Of a DNA stretch of 12,620 bases, positions 6,917 through 12,620 are shown one piece after another. Position 1 is the first letter of the stretch; each line of letters begins with the position of its first letter. The notes beneath the pieces were generated by a model. The model made no database searches. It saw only the letters and a program-made list of their open reading frames with translations, and was not told the origin of the DNA. This DNA comes from an uncultured Bacillota bacterium. GTDB taxonomy: Bacteria; Bacillota; Clostridia; Caldicoprobacterales; UBA3941. Position numbers and translations under genes: made by a program. The stretch lies in NCBI GenBank assembly GCA_937960725.1, contig CALGOY010000158.1, forward strand, positions 1 through 12,620, written 5' to 3'.

Positions 6917-7786
6917 TCATTCTGAATTTCCAGGTGACTGAGAGAAACACCTTAGCATTTTCTTACGATACTTTAGGGGAGATACGCCTTCATACTGTCT
7001 AAAGATGCGGATGAAATGGTTTACATTGCTGTAACCAACGGCATGGCAGATATCTGTTACCGATAGATCTGTACTACACAGCAGCTTCTTCGCTTCATTT
7101 AGGCGATACAAAATTAGATATTCTTTAAAACCATAGCCGGTGACTTCTTTAAACAGCCGGGATAGATAAAATTCGCTGATATAGTACTTCTCAGCTAAAT
7201 CTTTCAGTAAAATTTCCTTCCCATAATTTTGTGCAATATACTCCTGAATTTTAAGCACAGTCTGAGTAGCACCGCTATCCTTATTCCGTGGAAAAACCTC
7301 TGCATTATCCCTATAGAGCAAAAGCAAAATATCAGTCACGTACAAAGCTGCACGGGTTGTCCACAATTCCGGCTTCTGCTCGCACTCGTCTATGAGTATG
7401 TCTAGATGCTTTTTTATCTCAGCTGACAACTTCGGAGTAAGCTCGATAACGTGGGAAAAATTCTTAGGGCGATGTAGTAAAATAGATAATAACAATGGCT
7501 CTCGTATCGTTAGATGACAAAGCTCATTGGAGATAGAAAGCACGTATCTCTTATATGGATACTCTAAAGCCTTTATTTTATGCTGCTCTAAATCTCCGAT
7601 AATAACTAATGAGTCTTTAGAAACAATGTGAACTTTACCGTTGATTACGAACTCTGCACATCCCTCTGTTACCATGATTAGCTCATGCTGGTAGTGAAAA
7701 TGCTCATCGATGCTATCGTAGCTGTTGCTCTCCTCATAGTAGACATTTATCTGCTTCATCTCTTCATTATAATTATGTGGGTTCAC
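6917..7786 (-). CDS. AraC-family transcriptional regulator with cupin sensor domain
   Basis: This 289-residue regulator has an N-terminal cupin-like sensor domain at about 14-90, including HFHYQHELIMVTEG (29-42) and a GDLEQHKI strand. A helical linker follows, then an AraC DNA-binding domain at about 178-276. The two helix-turn-helix units lie near 192-213 (LLKDLAEKYYISEFYLSRLF) and 240-264 (containing DICHAVGYSNVNHF). The family's conserved close, SPLKYRKK, is present. It is the first gene of the isomerase/oxidoreductase operon and probably controls it, and its own synthesis, in response to a small sugar-like effector bound in the cupin. The start is GTG at 7786 with AGGGGTG about five bases upstream. 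An internal ATG at 7759 has a poorer site and would clip only nine residues. It may also act on the flavoenzyme operon next door, but that is unproven. Confidence 0.88.
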   Translation of the reverse strand: MNPHNYNEEMKQINVYYEESNSYDSIDEHFHYQHELIMVTEGCAEFVINGKVHIVSKDSLVIIGDLEQHKIKALEYPYKRYVLSISNELCHLTIREPLLLSILLHRPKNFSHVIELTPKLSAEIKKHLDILIDECEQKPELWTTRAALYVTDILLLLYRDNAEVFPRNKDSGATQTVLKIQEYIAQNYGKEILLKDLAEKYYISEFYLSRLFKEVTGYGFKEYLILYRLNEAKKLLCSTDLSVTDICHAVGYSNVNHFIRIFRQYEGVSPLKYRKKMLRCFSQSPGNSE

Positions 7787-7829
7787 TCAATCACCCCTGC
7801 AGCAAAAAATGCACACTTTTAACGAATAT

Positions 7830-7858
7830 AGTATATCAAACATTTAATGGATAGTCTA
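7830..7858 (-). promoter_or_regulatory. sigma-A-like promoter of the AraC/isomerase/oxidoreductase operon
   Basis: On the minus strand TAGACT (7858-7853) and TATACT (7835-7830) are exactly 17 bases apart, about 45 bases upstream of the GTG start. Each box matches the consensus at four or five of six positions. It lies just beyond the terminator of the upstream operon, which supports a separate transcript. Confidence 0.55.
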
Positions 7859-7884
7859 TAAATTCCTTTTGTTATTATGTTTGC

Positions 7885-7935
7885 AAAAAGCCGATACATG
7901 AGCTATAGTAAATCCTCCTATAGCCATGTTCGGCT
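7885..7935 (-). terminator. intrinsic terminator of the OYE/SDR/flavoprotein operon
   Basis: The arms 7935-7918 and 7908-7889 pair over about 18 bp, with two single-base bulges in the 7889-7908 arm, and are followed on the minus strand by five T residues (7889-7885). It starts 25 bases after the flavoprotein stop codon. Confidence 0.8.
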
Positions 7936-7960
7936 CTTATACTAGTCTATACCTATAAGT

Positions 7961-9919
7961 CTATGCTTGTTTCGTTCGACGGCGATACTCATTCCATACG
8001 TTTTCAAACCAGCTTTCTCTCTCCGGGATAGGCCTTACTTCCTCAAGATAGGATTTAAATCCGGCGCCGTCTTTTTCTGTAACAACTTGATAATTTTTAT
8101 CCTTTTGCTTCAGCGGACGGAAGGAGAAAGAAGCTAGTTTTTCGTTTACCTTTTCCCCGTTCGGATCTATGATGAGGGCAGAGCCCCGGCTACCGAACTC
8201 ATTGCCAGCTTTCTCCATTGCGGATAGTACAGCTAACTGTGTGATAAAGATATCCCTGTTTTTCATAAGCGCTGGCAGCTCATACGGGGAAGTAATCTTG
8301 GCATCTTCAAAAAAGCTGTCAAGCTTGCCCTTAAGCTCCTCCACCAGCTCTGGGATCTTATCTAAATTTCGGATATGGGCTGCATATAGGCTCATCTTTT
8401 TCTGCATTTCAATCCGCTGCTCCATTACGTTGGATTCTGCTCCCACCCGTGCCAGAACGCTATTTAGCTTGCCAAGCAAGTCCCCTGCGTGGGCCTTTGC
8501 TAATTCAATAAATTCCGGTGTGATCTCTGCATTTTCCTCAGTATTCCAAGCTATATGCTCAGCTGCACGCATAGAGCCTACCTGCGTAGAGTTCAAAGCA
8601 GAACCGCCAGGCCTGCGTACCCCGAAAGTACCCGCCACCTCTCCAGCGGCATAGAGCCCTGATATGCTGGTCTGCCAATTGCTGTCCACTGCAATTCCAC
8701 CGTTATTGTGCTGGGCACAGACGCTTATCTCCAGGGGCTCGTTATACAAGTCTATACCTTGAGACATATACAGCTCTATTGCTGGCTTATTCATCTTTTC
8801 AAGGCGGGCAATCGGCGTTTTCAAGAGGGCATTGGAGTTCTTGAGGTAGTTATATGCCTCTTCGCTCAGGCCCTCAAATCCTTTTTCCAAGCCCGTAGGA
8901 TCGGAGCGAAAATCCATATATACCCTGCGGCCGAGATTGAATACCTCATTGTGAACAATAATATCTATTATAGACGAGCCGTACACTTTACTGGAGTCAA
9001 AAGGCCACTGATAGCCTTTCAAAAACACCATGTTAAGTGCCTCATAGGGATCATCAAAATAGTCTAGCAGAAACTCCCGCTCCACTCCATTCTCATCTAC
9101 GGAAATATATTTAGGTAGCACCTGCTGGTAGGTACCGGATACGTTCCAGCGGAACTTTATGGAAGCCAGTCCATACTGCCACTCCTGCAGATTAGCTGCC
9201 TTGGCCCCCGCTTCCAGAGCCATTCCGCTCATCCCCGTCTGGCTCTCTGGATAAACGGAGGTATAATAGCAGCCTGCAGGGCCTCCTGTGGCTAGAATAA
9301 CGTGGGGAGCTCGAACTATACACAATCCCCGGCATGGAGTATGAAGCAGCTTCTCATCCAGGCAAAGCAAGCCTTCCACTCTGCCATTATTAGTTAGAAT
9401 CTGGACTGCAGTCACCCTATCCAGAATAGTAATTCCTTTTTTCAATACGGACCTTTCTAGGGCCTCCGTCATATACTTAGAGGTCAAAGGCCCAGCCGAA
9501 GTAGCCCGCTGCCTTGGATCGTGGTCAGTTTTGTAGCCTACGTATTCCCCATACTCGTTCTTTGGAAATGGAACTCCTAGAAGAACCAGCTTCATGAAGG
9601 ATTTTACAGATCCGGCAGCCTCTGCCAGAGCAATATCCCCGTGCACCCCTTCCCCATCAAACAGGGTTTGGGCCATCTGGGCCACCGAATCATCCCCATC
9701 AGAAGCCAGGGAAAGCTTATAATAGGTCTGCTTGTCGCTGCCCGTATTTCGGGATGTGCCCATTTTTATGCCTTCAGTTATGATAACAATATCCCGCCGG
9801 CCAAGGTCATATAGCCAGTCTGCAGCATTAAAGCCGGCACATCCGGAGCCAACTACAGCAGTATCCACAGCTATTACCGGAATATCGATTCCATCAATGG
9901 TGATGGTTGTTTTTTTCAT
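7961..9919 (-). CDS. FAD-dependent fumarate-reductase/succinate-dehydrogenase-like flavoprotein
   Basis: This 652-residue soluble flavoprotein belongs to the FAD-binding-2 group (fumarate reductase, L-aspartate oxidase, adenylylsulfate reductase). The FAD loop VGSGCAG is at 23-29. The segment TSRNTGSDKQ (55-64) aligns with the place where SdhA/FrdA bind FAD covalently through histidine; that histidine is absent, so FAD should be non-covalent. Other landmarks are the HDPRQRAT loop (133-140), ILATGGPAG (208-216), QHNNGG with His404 (403-408), GLYAAGE (421-427) and RRPGGSALN with Arg435/436 (435-443). These are candidate hydride-transfer and substrate-carboxylate or carbonyl-binding positions. 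It has no signal peptide, membrane segment or FMN/haem domain, so it is cytoplasmic and takes electrons from a separate donor. AGGAGG lies six bases before the ATG, 29 bases after the SDR stop. It is the last gene of the operon and probably reduces an alkene or performs a reductive step on the product of its neighbours. The substrate is unknown. Confidence 0.85.
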   Translation of the reverse strand: MKKTTITIDGIDIPVIAVDTAVVGSGCAGFNAADWLYDLGRRDIVIITEGIKMGTSRNTGSDKQTYYKLSLASDGDDSVAQMAQTLFDGEGVHGDIALAEAAGSVKSFMKLVLLGVPFPKNEYGEYVGYKTDHDPRQRATSAGPLTSKYMTEALERSVLKKGITILDRVTAVQILTNNGRVEGLLCLDEKLLHTPCRGLCIVRAPHVILATGGPAGCYYTSVYPESQTGMSGMALEAGAKAANLQEWQYGLASIKFRWNVSGTYQQVLPKYISVDENGVEREFLLDYFDDPYEALNMVFLKGYQWPFDSSKVYGSSIIDIIVHNEVFNLGRRVYMDFRSDPTGLEKGFEGLSEEAYNYLKNSNALLKTPIARLEKMNKPAIELYMSQGIDLYNEPLEISVCAQHNNGGIAVDSNWQTSISGLYAAGEVAGTFGVRRPGGSALNSTQVGSMRAAEHIAWNTEENAEITPEFIELAKAHAGDLLGKLNSVLARVGAESNVMEQRIEMQKKMSLYAAHIRNLDKIPELVEELKGKLDSFFEDAKITSPYELPALMKNRDIFITQLAVLSAMEKAGNEFGSRGSALIIDPNGEKVNEKLASFSFRPLKQKDKNYQVVTEKDGAGFKSYLEEVRPIPERESWFENVWNEYRRRTKQA

Positions 9920-9948
9920 GACAGTCCTCCTAAAAATATTATTTCAGA

Positions 9949-10725
9949 TTATAAGCGGCGAATATGGAAACCACCGTCAGCATTCAATACCTGGCCTGTA
10001 GCAAAATCCAAGTAGCCACTAACAGCAGCCATAACGCAGTTAGCCACATCTTCAGGCTGTCCGAAACGCTTGATGGGGGTTATGCCTTCAGCAATCAACT
10101 TTTCATATCTATCCTTAACACCAGCCGTCATATCAGTCATTATAATACCAGGCCTTACTTCGAACACGGGAATGCCGTACTCAGCCAGCTTATCGGCAAA
10201 CAGCTTAGTTATCATGGAAATACCAGCCTTAGAGATACAATACTCACCGCGGTTTGTAGAAGAAGTATAGGCAGATATAGAAGAAATATTAATAATGCGG
10301 GGATTATAGTCCTCCAAGTTCTTCTCCTTCATCCTAATCATAGCATTAGCAACCAGCTGGCACATGAAAAAAGTACCTTCCAAGTTGATCTTCATCAACC
10401 TGCGGAAGCTTTCTATAGTAGTTTCCAGGATATCCAGCCGAACATTGGGAGCAACGCCTGCATTATTTACGTGAACATCTAGCCGGCCATATTTTTCTTC
10501 AATGTATTTAACGAAGGCTTCTCTGTCCTCTTCGCTGGATATATCGCATTTAATGTATTCTGCGTCATATCCCTTGCTTCTAAACTCCTCAACCAGGGAA
10601 ACATTTTCCTCAGCAGGGGAAGTGGCAGACAGGATAACGGTATAGCCCGCCTCTGCCAGTTTCTTTGCAATACCTAAGCCAATTCCACGACGGGAACCGG
10701 TCACAGCTGCAACTTTTTTTACCAT
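9949..10725 (-). CDS. short-chain dehydrogenase/reductase (FabG-like annotation)
   Basis: This 258-residue classical SDR has every key motif: TGSRRGIG at 9-16 for cofactor binding, Asp61, NNAG at 87-90, Asn114, and the catalytic Ser149, Tyr162 and Lys166 (EYCISK at 161-166). The arginines in the glycine loop and the lack of an acidic residue after the second strand favour NADP(H) over NAD(H). It should reduce a ketone to a secondary alcohol or the reverse. Automatic pipelines would call it 3-oxoacyl-ACP reductase, but there are no fatty-acid synthesis genes here. It sits between an OYE-type reductase and a fumarate-reductase-like flavoprotein, so a ketone made by C=C reduction is a more likely substrate. 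AGGAGG lies eight bases before the ATG, 39 bases after the OYE gene. The leader ATTTTTAGGAGG is the same as that of the next gene. Confidence 0.9.
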   Translation of the reverse strand: MVKKVAAVTGSRRGIGLGIAKKLAEAGYTVILSATSPAEENVSLVEEFRSKGYDAEYIKCDISSEEDREAFVKYIEEKYGRLDVHVNNAGVAPNVRLDILETTIESFRRLMKINLEGTFFMCQLVANAMIRMKEKNLEDYNPRIINISSISAYTSSTNRGEYCISKAGISMITKLFADKLAEYGIPVFEVRPGIIMTDMTAGVKDRYEKLIAEGITPIKRFGQPEDVANCVMAAVSGYLDFATGQVLNADGGFHIRRL

Positions 10726-10764
10726 AGTAAAAACCTCCTAAAAATGTTCTTTACAATTATTGCC

Positions 10765-12126
10765 TTAGAAGCTTGAAATCATGCTCTTGATGTCTTTATC
10801 GCTATTCAATACTTTTTCTCTATAGATCGGCAAATACACCTCGGTGTCCCTTACAACACAGCCTGCAACCGTTCCTGCTCTCATCAATTGGGAGCATTTG
10901 CTGCACGCAATACAGCACTTTTTAGGATCTAACTCCCCTTTGTGTATTATGTCGTTAGCAAACTCTGGATATGCAAAAGCCAGTCGTCCAAAGCCCGCAA
11001 TATCAGCTTTGCCGCTCTCCACCATACCAGCTGCCATATTCACGGAAAAATGGCGGAGATAAGAATTAGCCGAACTAATGATGACCAAGTCTTTGAAGTG
11101 GCTCTTGATTTCGCCAGTGCAACTACATACTCTAGCAAGTCCCTCTAAGGGATGCTCATCAGGCACATAGGGGCCAATGTCAAAAGGACGGTTTACATGG
11201 GGATTGAAGTAGGGATTTCCTATAGTAAGGTTTAGAAGTTCAATACCCATCTTATTGTGGAGGATGTCTATTAATTTTATAGGCTCAGTCATATCCGGTG
11301 TTTCGTCACCGCCTTCGCTTACACCCCAGCCATAGGGATAGGGAAATCCATCGTAAACATTCATTCGGGATGTAATAAATGTATCCCCAGATACTGCAGC
11401 CTTAGCAGCTTCGATGGAGTTTAAGAATAATCGGGTACGGTTCTCAAAGCTGCCTCCATAGGGACCAGGACGGTTATATGCAGACAAAGCTTCGCTGAAT
11501 AGATATCGATGGCAAGCTTTAATATCTACCCCGTCAAAACCTGCTTTTTCTGCAAGTCTAGCCGCTTCCCCAAAAGTTTCCTCTAAGCGCTTTAAGTAAT
11601 CATCTGTAGCAATCCGCTCTTCTGGGATTGGCTTATCTTTTTCGAAAATTGGGTTGTTGTACATAATGATCGGAGCCCCTTCACCACCGGGCTTGGAATA
11701 ACGGCCAGAATGGGTAGCCTGCATGATAACTACAGGAGTGAAGCCATTTTCTTTCTCACAGCTAGTCTTTATGTTGTCTACCAACTCTTTAAATGCATCT
11801 AGGGTTTCTTCTGATATCATTAGCTGACGAGGATTAGCCCTACCCTCTGGAACAACGGCTATAGCCTCAGCCCAGATGATACCAGCGCCACTTTTAGCAA
11901 AACGCTCATAGCGCCTTTTGGTCAGCTCTCCTGGAGCACCTTCAGGGGTACCATCACAGCCTTCCATAGGCTGAATAGCCAGTCGATTGGGAACCTCGCG
12001 CCCGTAGAATTTTATAGGTTGTTTTAAAACATCGATATTTTCAGATAAAGGTATGTTAACCCCCAGCTCTTTTGCTTTCTGCTCTACATCTTGTAAAGAA
12101 GAATAACGAAATCTTTGATGTGCCAT
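10765..12126 (-). CDS. old yellow enzyme-family flavin oxidoreductase with Cys cluster, no C-terminal FAD/NAD domain
   Basis: Started at 12126 this is a 453-residue FMN TIM-barrel enzyme. It shows NRLAIQPMEG (47-56), QATHSGRY (136-143) with Gln136, His139 and Arg142, and KACHRYL (203-209) followed by the family signature PGPYGGSFENRTR. The first histidine of the usual HxxH/N active-site pair is Lys203 here; His206 keeps the second place. Near the C-terminus C405-x2-C408-x2-C411-x11-C423 matches the 4Fe-4S pattern of trimethylamine dehydrogenase and 2,4-dienoyl-CoA reductase. The protein ends about 30 residues later, so the FAD and NAD(P)H domains of those enzymes are missing and electrons must arrive another way. 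It likely reduces an activated C=C bond. An upstream in-frame ATG at 12204 would add 26 hydrophobic residues, but it has no good ribosome binding site and runs through the promoter region. First gene of the operon. Confidence 0.87.
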   Translation of the reverse strand: MAHQRFRYSSLQDVEQKAKELGVNIPLSENIDVLKQPIKFYGREVPNRLAIQPMEGCDGTPEGAPGELTKRRYERFAKSGAGIIWAEAIAVVPEGRANPRQLMISEETLDAFKELVDNIKTSCEKENGFTPVVIMQATHSGRYSKPGGEGAPIIMYNNPIFEKDKPIPEERIATDDYLKRLEETFGEAARLAEKAGFDGVDIKACHRYLFSEALSAYNRPGPYGGSFENRTRLFLNSIEAAKAAVSGDTFITSRMNVYDGFPYPYGWGVSEGGDETPDMTEPIKLIDILHNKMGIELLNLTIGNPYFNPHVNRPFDIGPYVPDEHPLEGLARVCSCTGEIKSHFKDLVIISSANSYLRHFSVNMAAGMVESGKADIAGFGRLAFAYPEFANDIIHKGELDPKKCCIACSKCSQLMRAGTVAGCVVRDTEVYLPIYREKVLNSDKDIKSMISSF

Positions 12127-12134
12127 TTTACATT

Positions 12135-12138
12135 CCTC
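12135..12138 (-). promoter_or_regulatory. ribosome binding site fixing the OYE start at 12126
   Basis: GAGG within GTGAGGAATG lies eight bases before the ATG at 12126. No comparable site precedes the in-frame ATG at 12204, and conserved OYE-family sequence begins only after the 12126 start. Confidence 0.7.
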
Positions 12139-12163
12139 ACTTACTTTGATATTTCTATAGTTA

Positions 12164-12204
12164 ATTAAATTATATATAAAAAGGCAAAACAATACTATAC
12201 TCAA
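12164..12204 (-). promoter_or_regulatory. putative promoter region of the OYE/SDR/flavoprotein operon
   Basis: Two overlapping sigma-A-like pairs, each with 17-base spacing, can be drawn on the minus strand: TTGAGT (12204-12199) with TTTTAT (12181-12176), and TTGTTT (12192-12187) with TTTAAT (12169-12164). The region is very AT-rich and lies between the terminator of the upstream gene and the OYE ribosome binding site, so a promoter is expected here. Which pair is used cannot be decided. Confidence 0.4.
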
Positions 12205-12211
12205 AATTGTT
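12188..12211. repeat. short inverted repeat over the OYE promoter, possible operator
   Basis: AACAAT (12188-12193) and ATTGTT (12206-12211) form a 6-bp inverted repeat with a 12-base spacer, centred on the first candidate -35 box. The spacing would suit a dimeric regulator, but arms this short and AT-rich arise by chance. Confidence 0.25.
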
Positions 12212-12291
12212 AAAAAATATGCGTTTTTTGCTATAGACGAAAAACAGACAGCCTTGCAACTAATTCTCTTAAAAGTGGAAATTTAACAACT

Positions 12292-12324
12292 AAAAAGAGC
12301 TTCGGAATATTATTCCGAAGCTCT
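12292..12324 (-). terminator. intrinsic terminator of the UPF0180 gene
   Basis: Perfect 13-bp arms (12324-12312 and 12308-12296) around a three-base loop are followed on the minus strand by four T residues. It begins 15 bases after the stop of the UPF0180 gene and separates that gene from the OYE promoter. Confidence 0.85.
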
Positions 12325-12339
12325 AATTTTATGCTTTAT

Positions 12340-12597
12340 TTATTGAAGCCGCTGCTCGATGGTATTTTTTATCTCTTCAGGAGTCATACCCCTTGCCTCA
12401 ATAATCGGCACATTATTAACAGTTTCCTGTATACCCATAATATTATCGTTCATACCTGTGAATACTATTGCATCAAATCCATCTAAAAAATCCTTAGAAG
12501 CTTTCTGCCTAAAATCAAACTCATAAACCCTATATCCGGCTCGGGAAAGGTGCTCCGCTACTGGTTTTAACCCCTTTTGTACTGCAATATTTTTCAT
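12340..12597 (-). CDS. UPF0180 family protein (YkuS-like)
   Basis: This 85-residue protein matches the UPF0180 family, which includes Bacillus subtilis YkuS. The recognisable features are an N-terminal segment ending AGYRVYEFD (20-28), a central DAIVFTGMNDNIMGIQET stretch (42-59) that is the family's strongest signature, and a C-terminal helix with GMTPEEI (70-76). The length is normal for the family. Most members carry a short cysteine-containing segment in the middle; this one has no cysteine at all, so a metal or redox role would not apply here. The family's function is not known to me. AAGGAGG sits about six bases before the ATG, near the window edge, so any upstream operon partner is out of view. 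The gene has its own terminator and is probably unrelated to the flavoenzyme operon. Confidence 0.85.
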   Translation of the reverse strand: MKNIAVQKGLKPVAEHLSRAGYRVYEFDFRQKASKDFLDGFDAIVFTGMNDNIMGIQETVNNVPIIEARGMTPEEIKNTIEQRLQ

Positions 12598-12620
12598 TTT
12601 ACAACCTCCTTTTAATATAT

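Noticed and set aside
7787..7960. A possible small RNA or riboswitch in the gap between the flavoprotein and AraC genes.
   Set aside because: The structure is fully explained by a minus-strand intrinsic terminator and the next operon's promoter, with no room for an aptamer.
8169..8654. A 161-codon plus-strand open frame opposite the flavoprotein gene.
   Set aside because: It is the antisense shadow of a conserved FAD protein; its Ser/Ala-rich composition reflects reverse reading, with no motif or start signal.
7961..9919. Calling the flavoprotein a respiratory succinate dehydrogenase/fumarate reductase subunit.
   Set aside because: The covalent-FAD histidine is missing, and no iron-sulfur or membrane-anchor subunit genes accompany it.
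9964..10482. A 172-codon plus-strand open frame opposite the SDR gene.
   Set aside because: It is antisense to all the SDR catalytic motifs, with no ribosome binding site or recognisable family.
9949..10725. Calling the SDR a fatty-acid FabG.
   Set aside because: The motifs are generic to classical SDRs, and no acyl carrier protein or fatty-acid gene is nearby. The operon context favours a small-molecule ketone reductase.
12127..12204. A 26-residue hydrophobic N-terminal extension of the OYE gene starting at ATG 12204, which could look like a membrane anchor.
   Set aside because: No ribosome binding site precedes it, it overlaps the expected promoter, and a good GAGG site sits eight bases before the ATG at 12126, where family-like sequence begins.

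Overview
The window looks like chromosome from a low-to-mid GC member of the Bacillota, most likely class Clostridia. The ribosome binding sites are strong (AGGAGG or AAGGAGG before most genes), AT-rich codons such as ATA are frequent, there is a UPF0180 (YkuS-like) gene of a family typical of Firmicutes, and simple hairpin-plus-U-tract terminators end the operons. The species cannot be named from the sequence. Ten protein genes fill almost all of the window. One is on the plus strand and the rest are on the minus strand. I see no tRNA, rRNA, CRISPR array, transposase or phage gene, and no gene-free stretch longer than about 300 bases.

Layout, left to right. (1) 121-1521, plus strand: a membrane-anchored, FMN-binding protein of the glutamate-synthase central-domain family. 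(2) 1548-3755, minus strand: a GNAT acetyltransferase followed by a lipoprotein carrying an SH3 domain and a DUF4015 TIM-barrel domain. The lipoprotein gene converges on (1), and both stop codons lie inside one 20-bp perfect hairpin. (3) 3850-7786, minus strand: a four-gene operon of an AraC-family regulator, a sugar isomerase/epimerase-like TIM-barrel protein and two Gfo/Idh/MocA oxidoreductases, with its own promoter (7830-7858) and terminator (3805-3826). (4) 7961-12126, minus strand: a three-gene operon of an old yellow enzyme (OYE) family protein with a cysteine cluster, a short-chain dehydrogenase and a soluble fumarate-reductase-like flavoprotein, ended by a terminator at 7885-7935. (5) 12340-12597, minus strand: the UPF0180 protein with its own terminator.

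How the genes may work together (inference). Operon (3) has the composition of a pathway that oxidises a sugar or glycoside to a keto-sugar and then isomerises or cleaves it. The same pair of families, Gfo/Idh/MocA plus an isomerase/epimerase-fold lyase, makes up the 3-keto-glycoside and C-glycoside-cleaving systems such as DgpA with DgpB/C. Operon (4) has the composition of a reductive cascade: C=C reduction by the OYE, carbonyl reduction by the SDR, and a further reduction by the flavoprotein. The same three families are used for daidzein-to-equol conversion (DZNR, DHDR, THDR). Side by side, the operons could release an aglycone from a plant glycoside and use it as an electron sink. The substrates cannot be read from the sequence, and no transporter or ordinary glycosidase is present. 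The two operons could also be unrelated neighbours.
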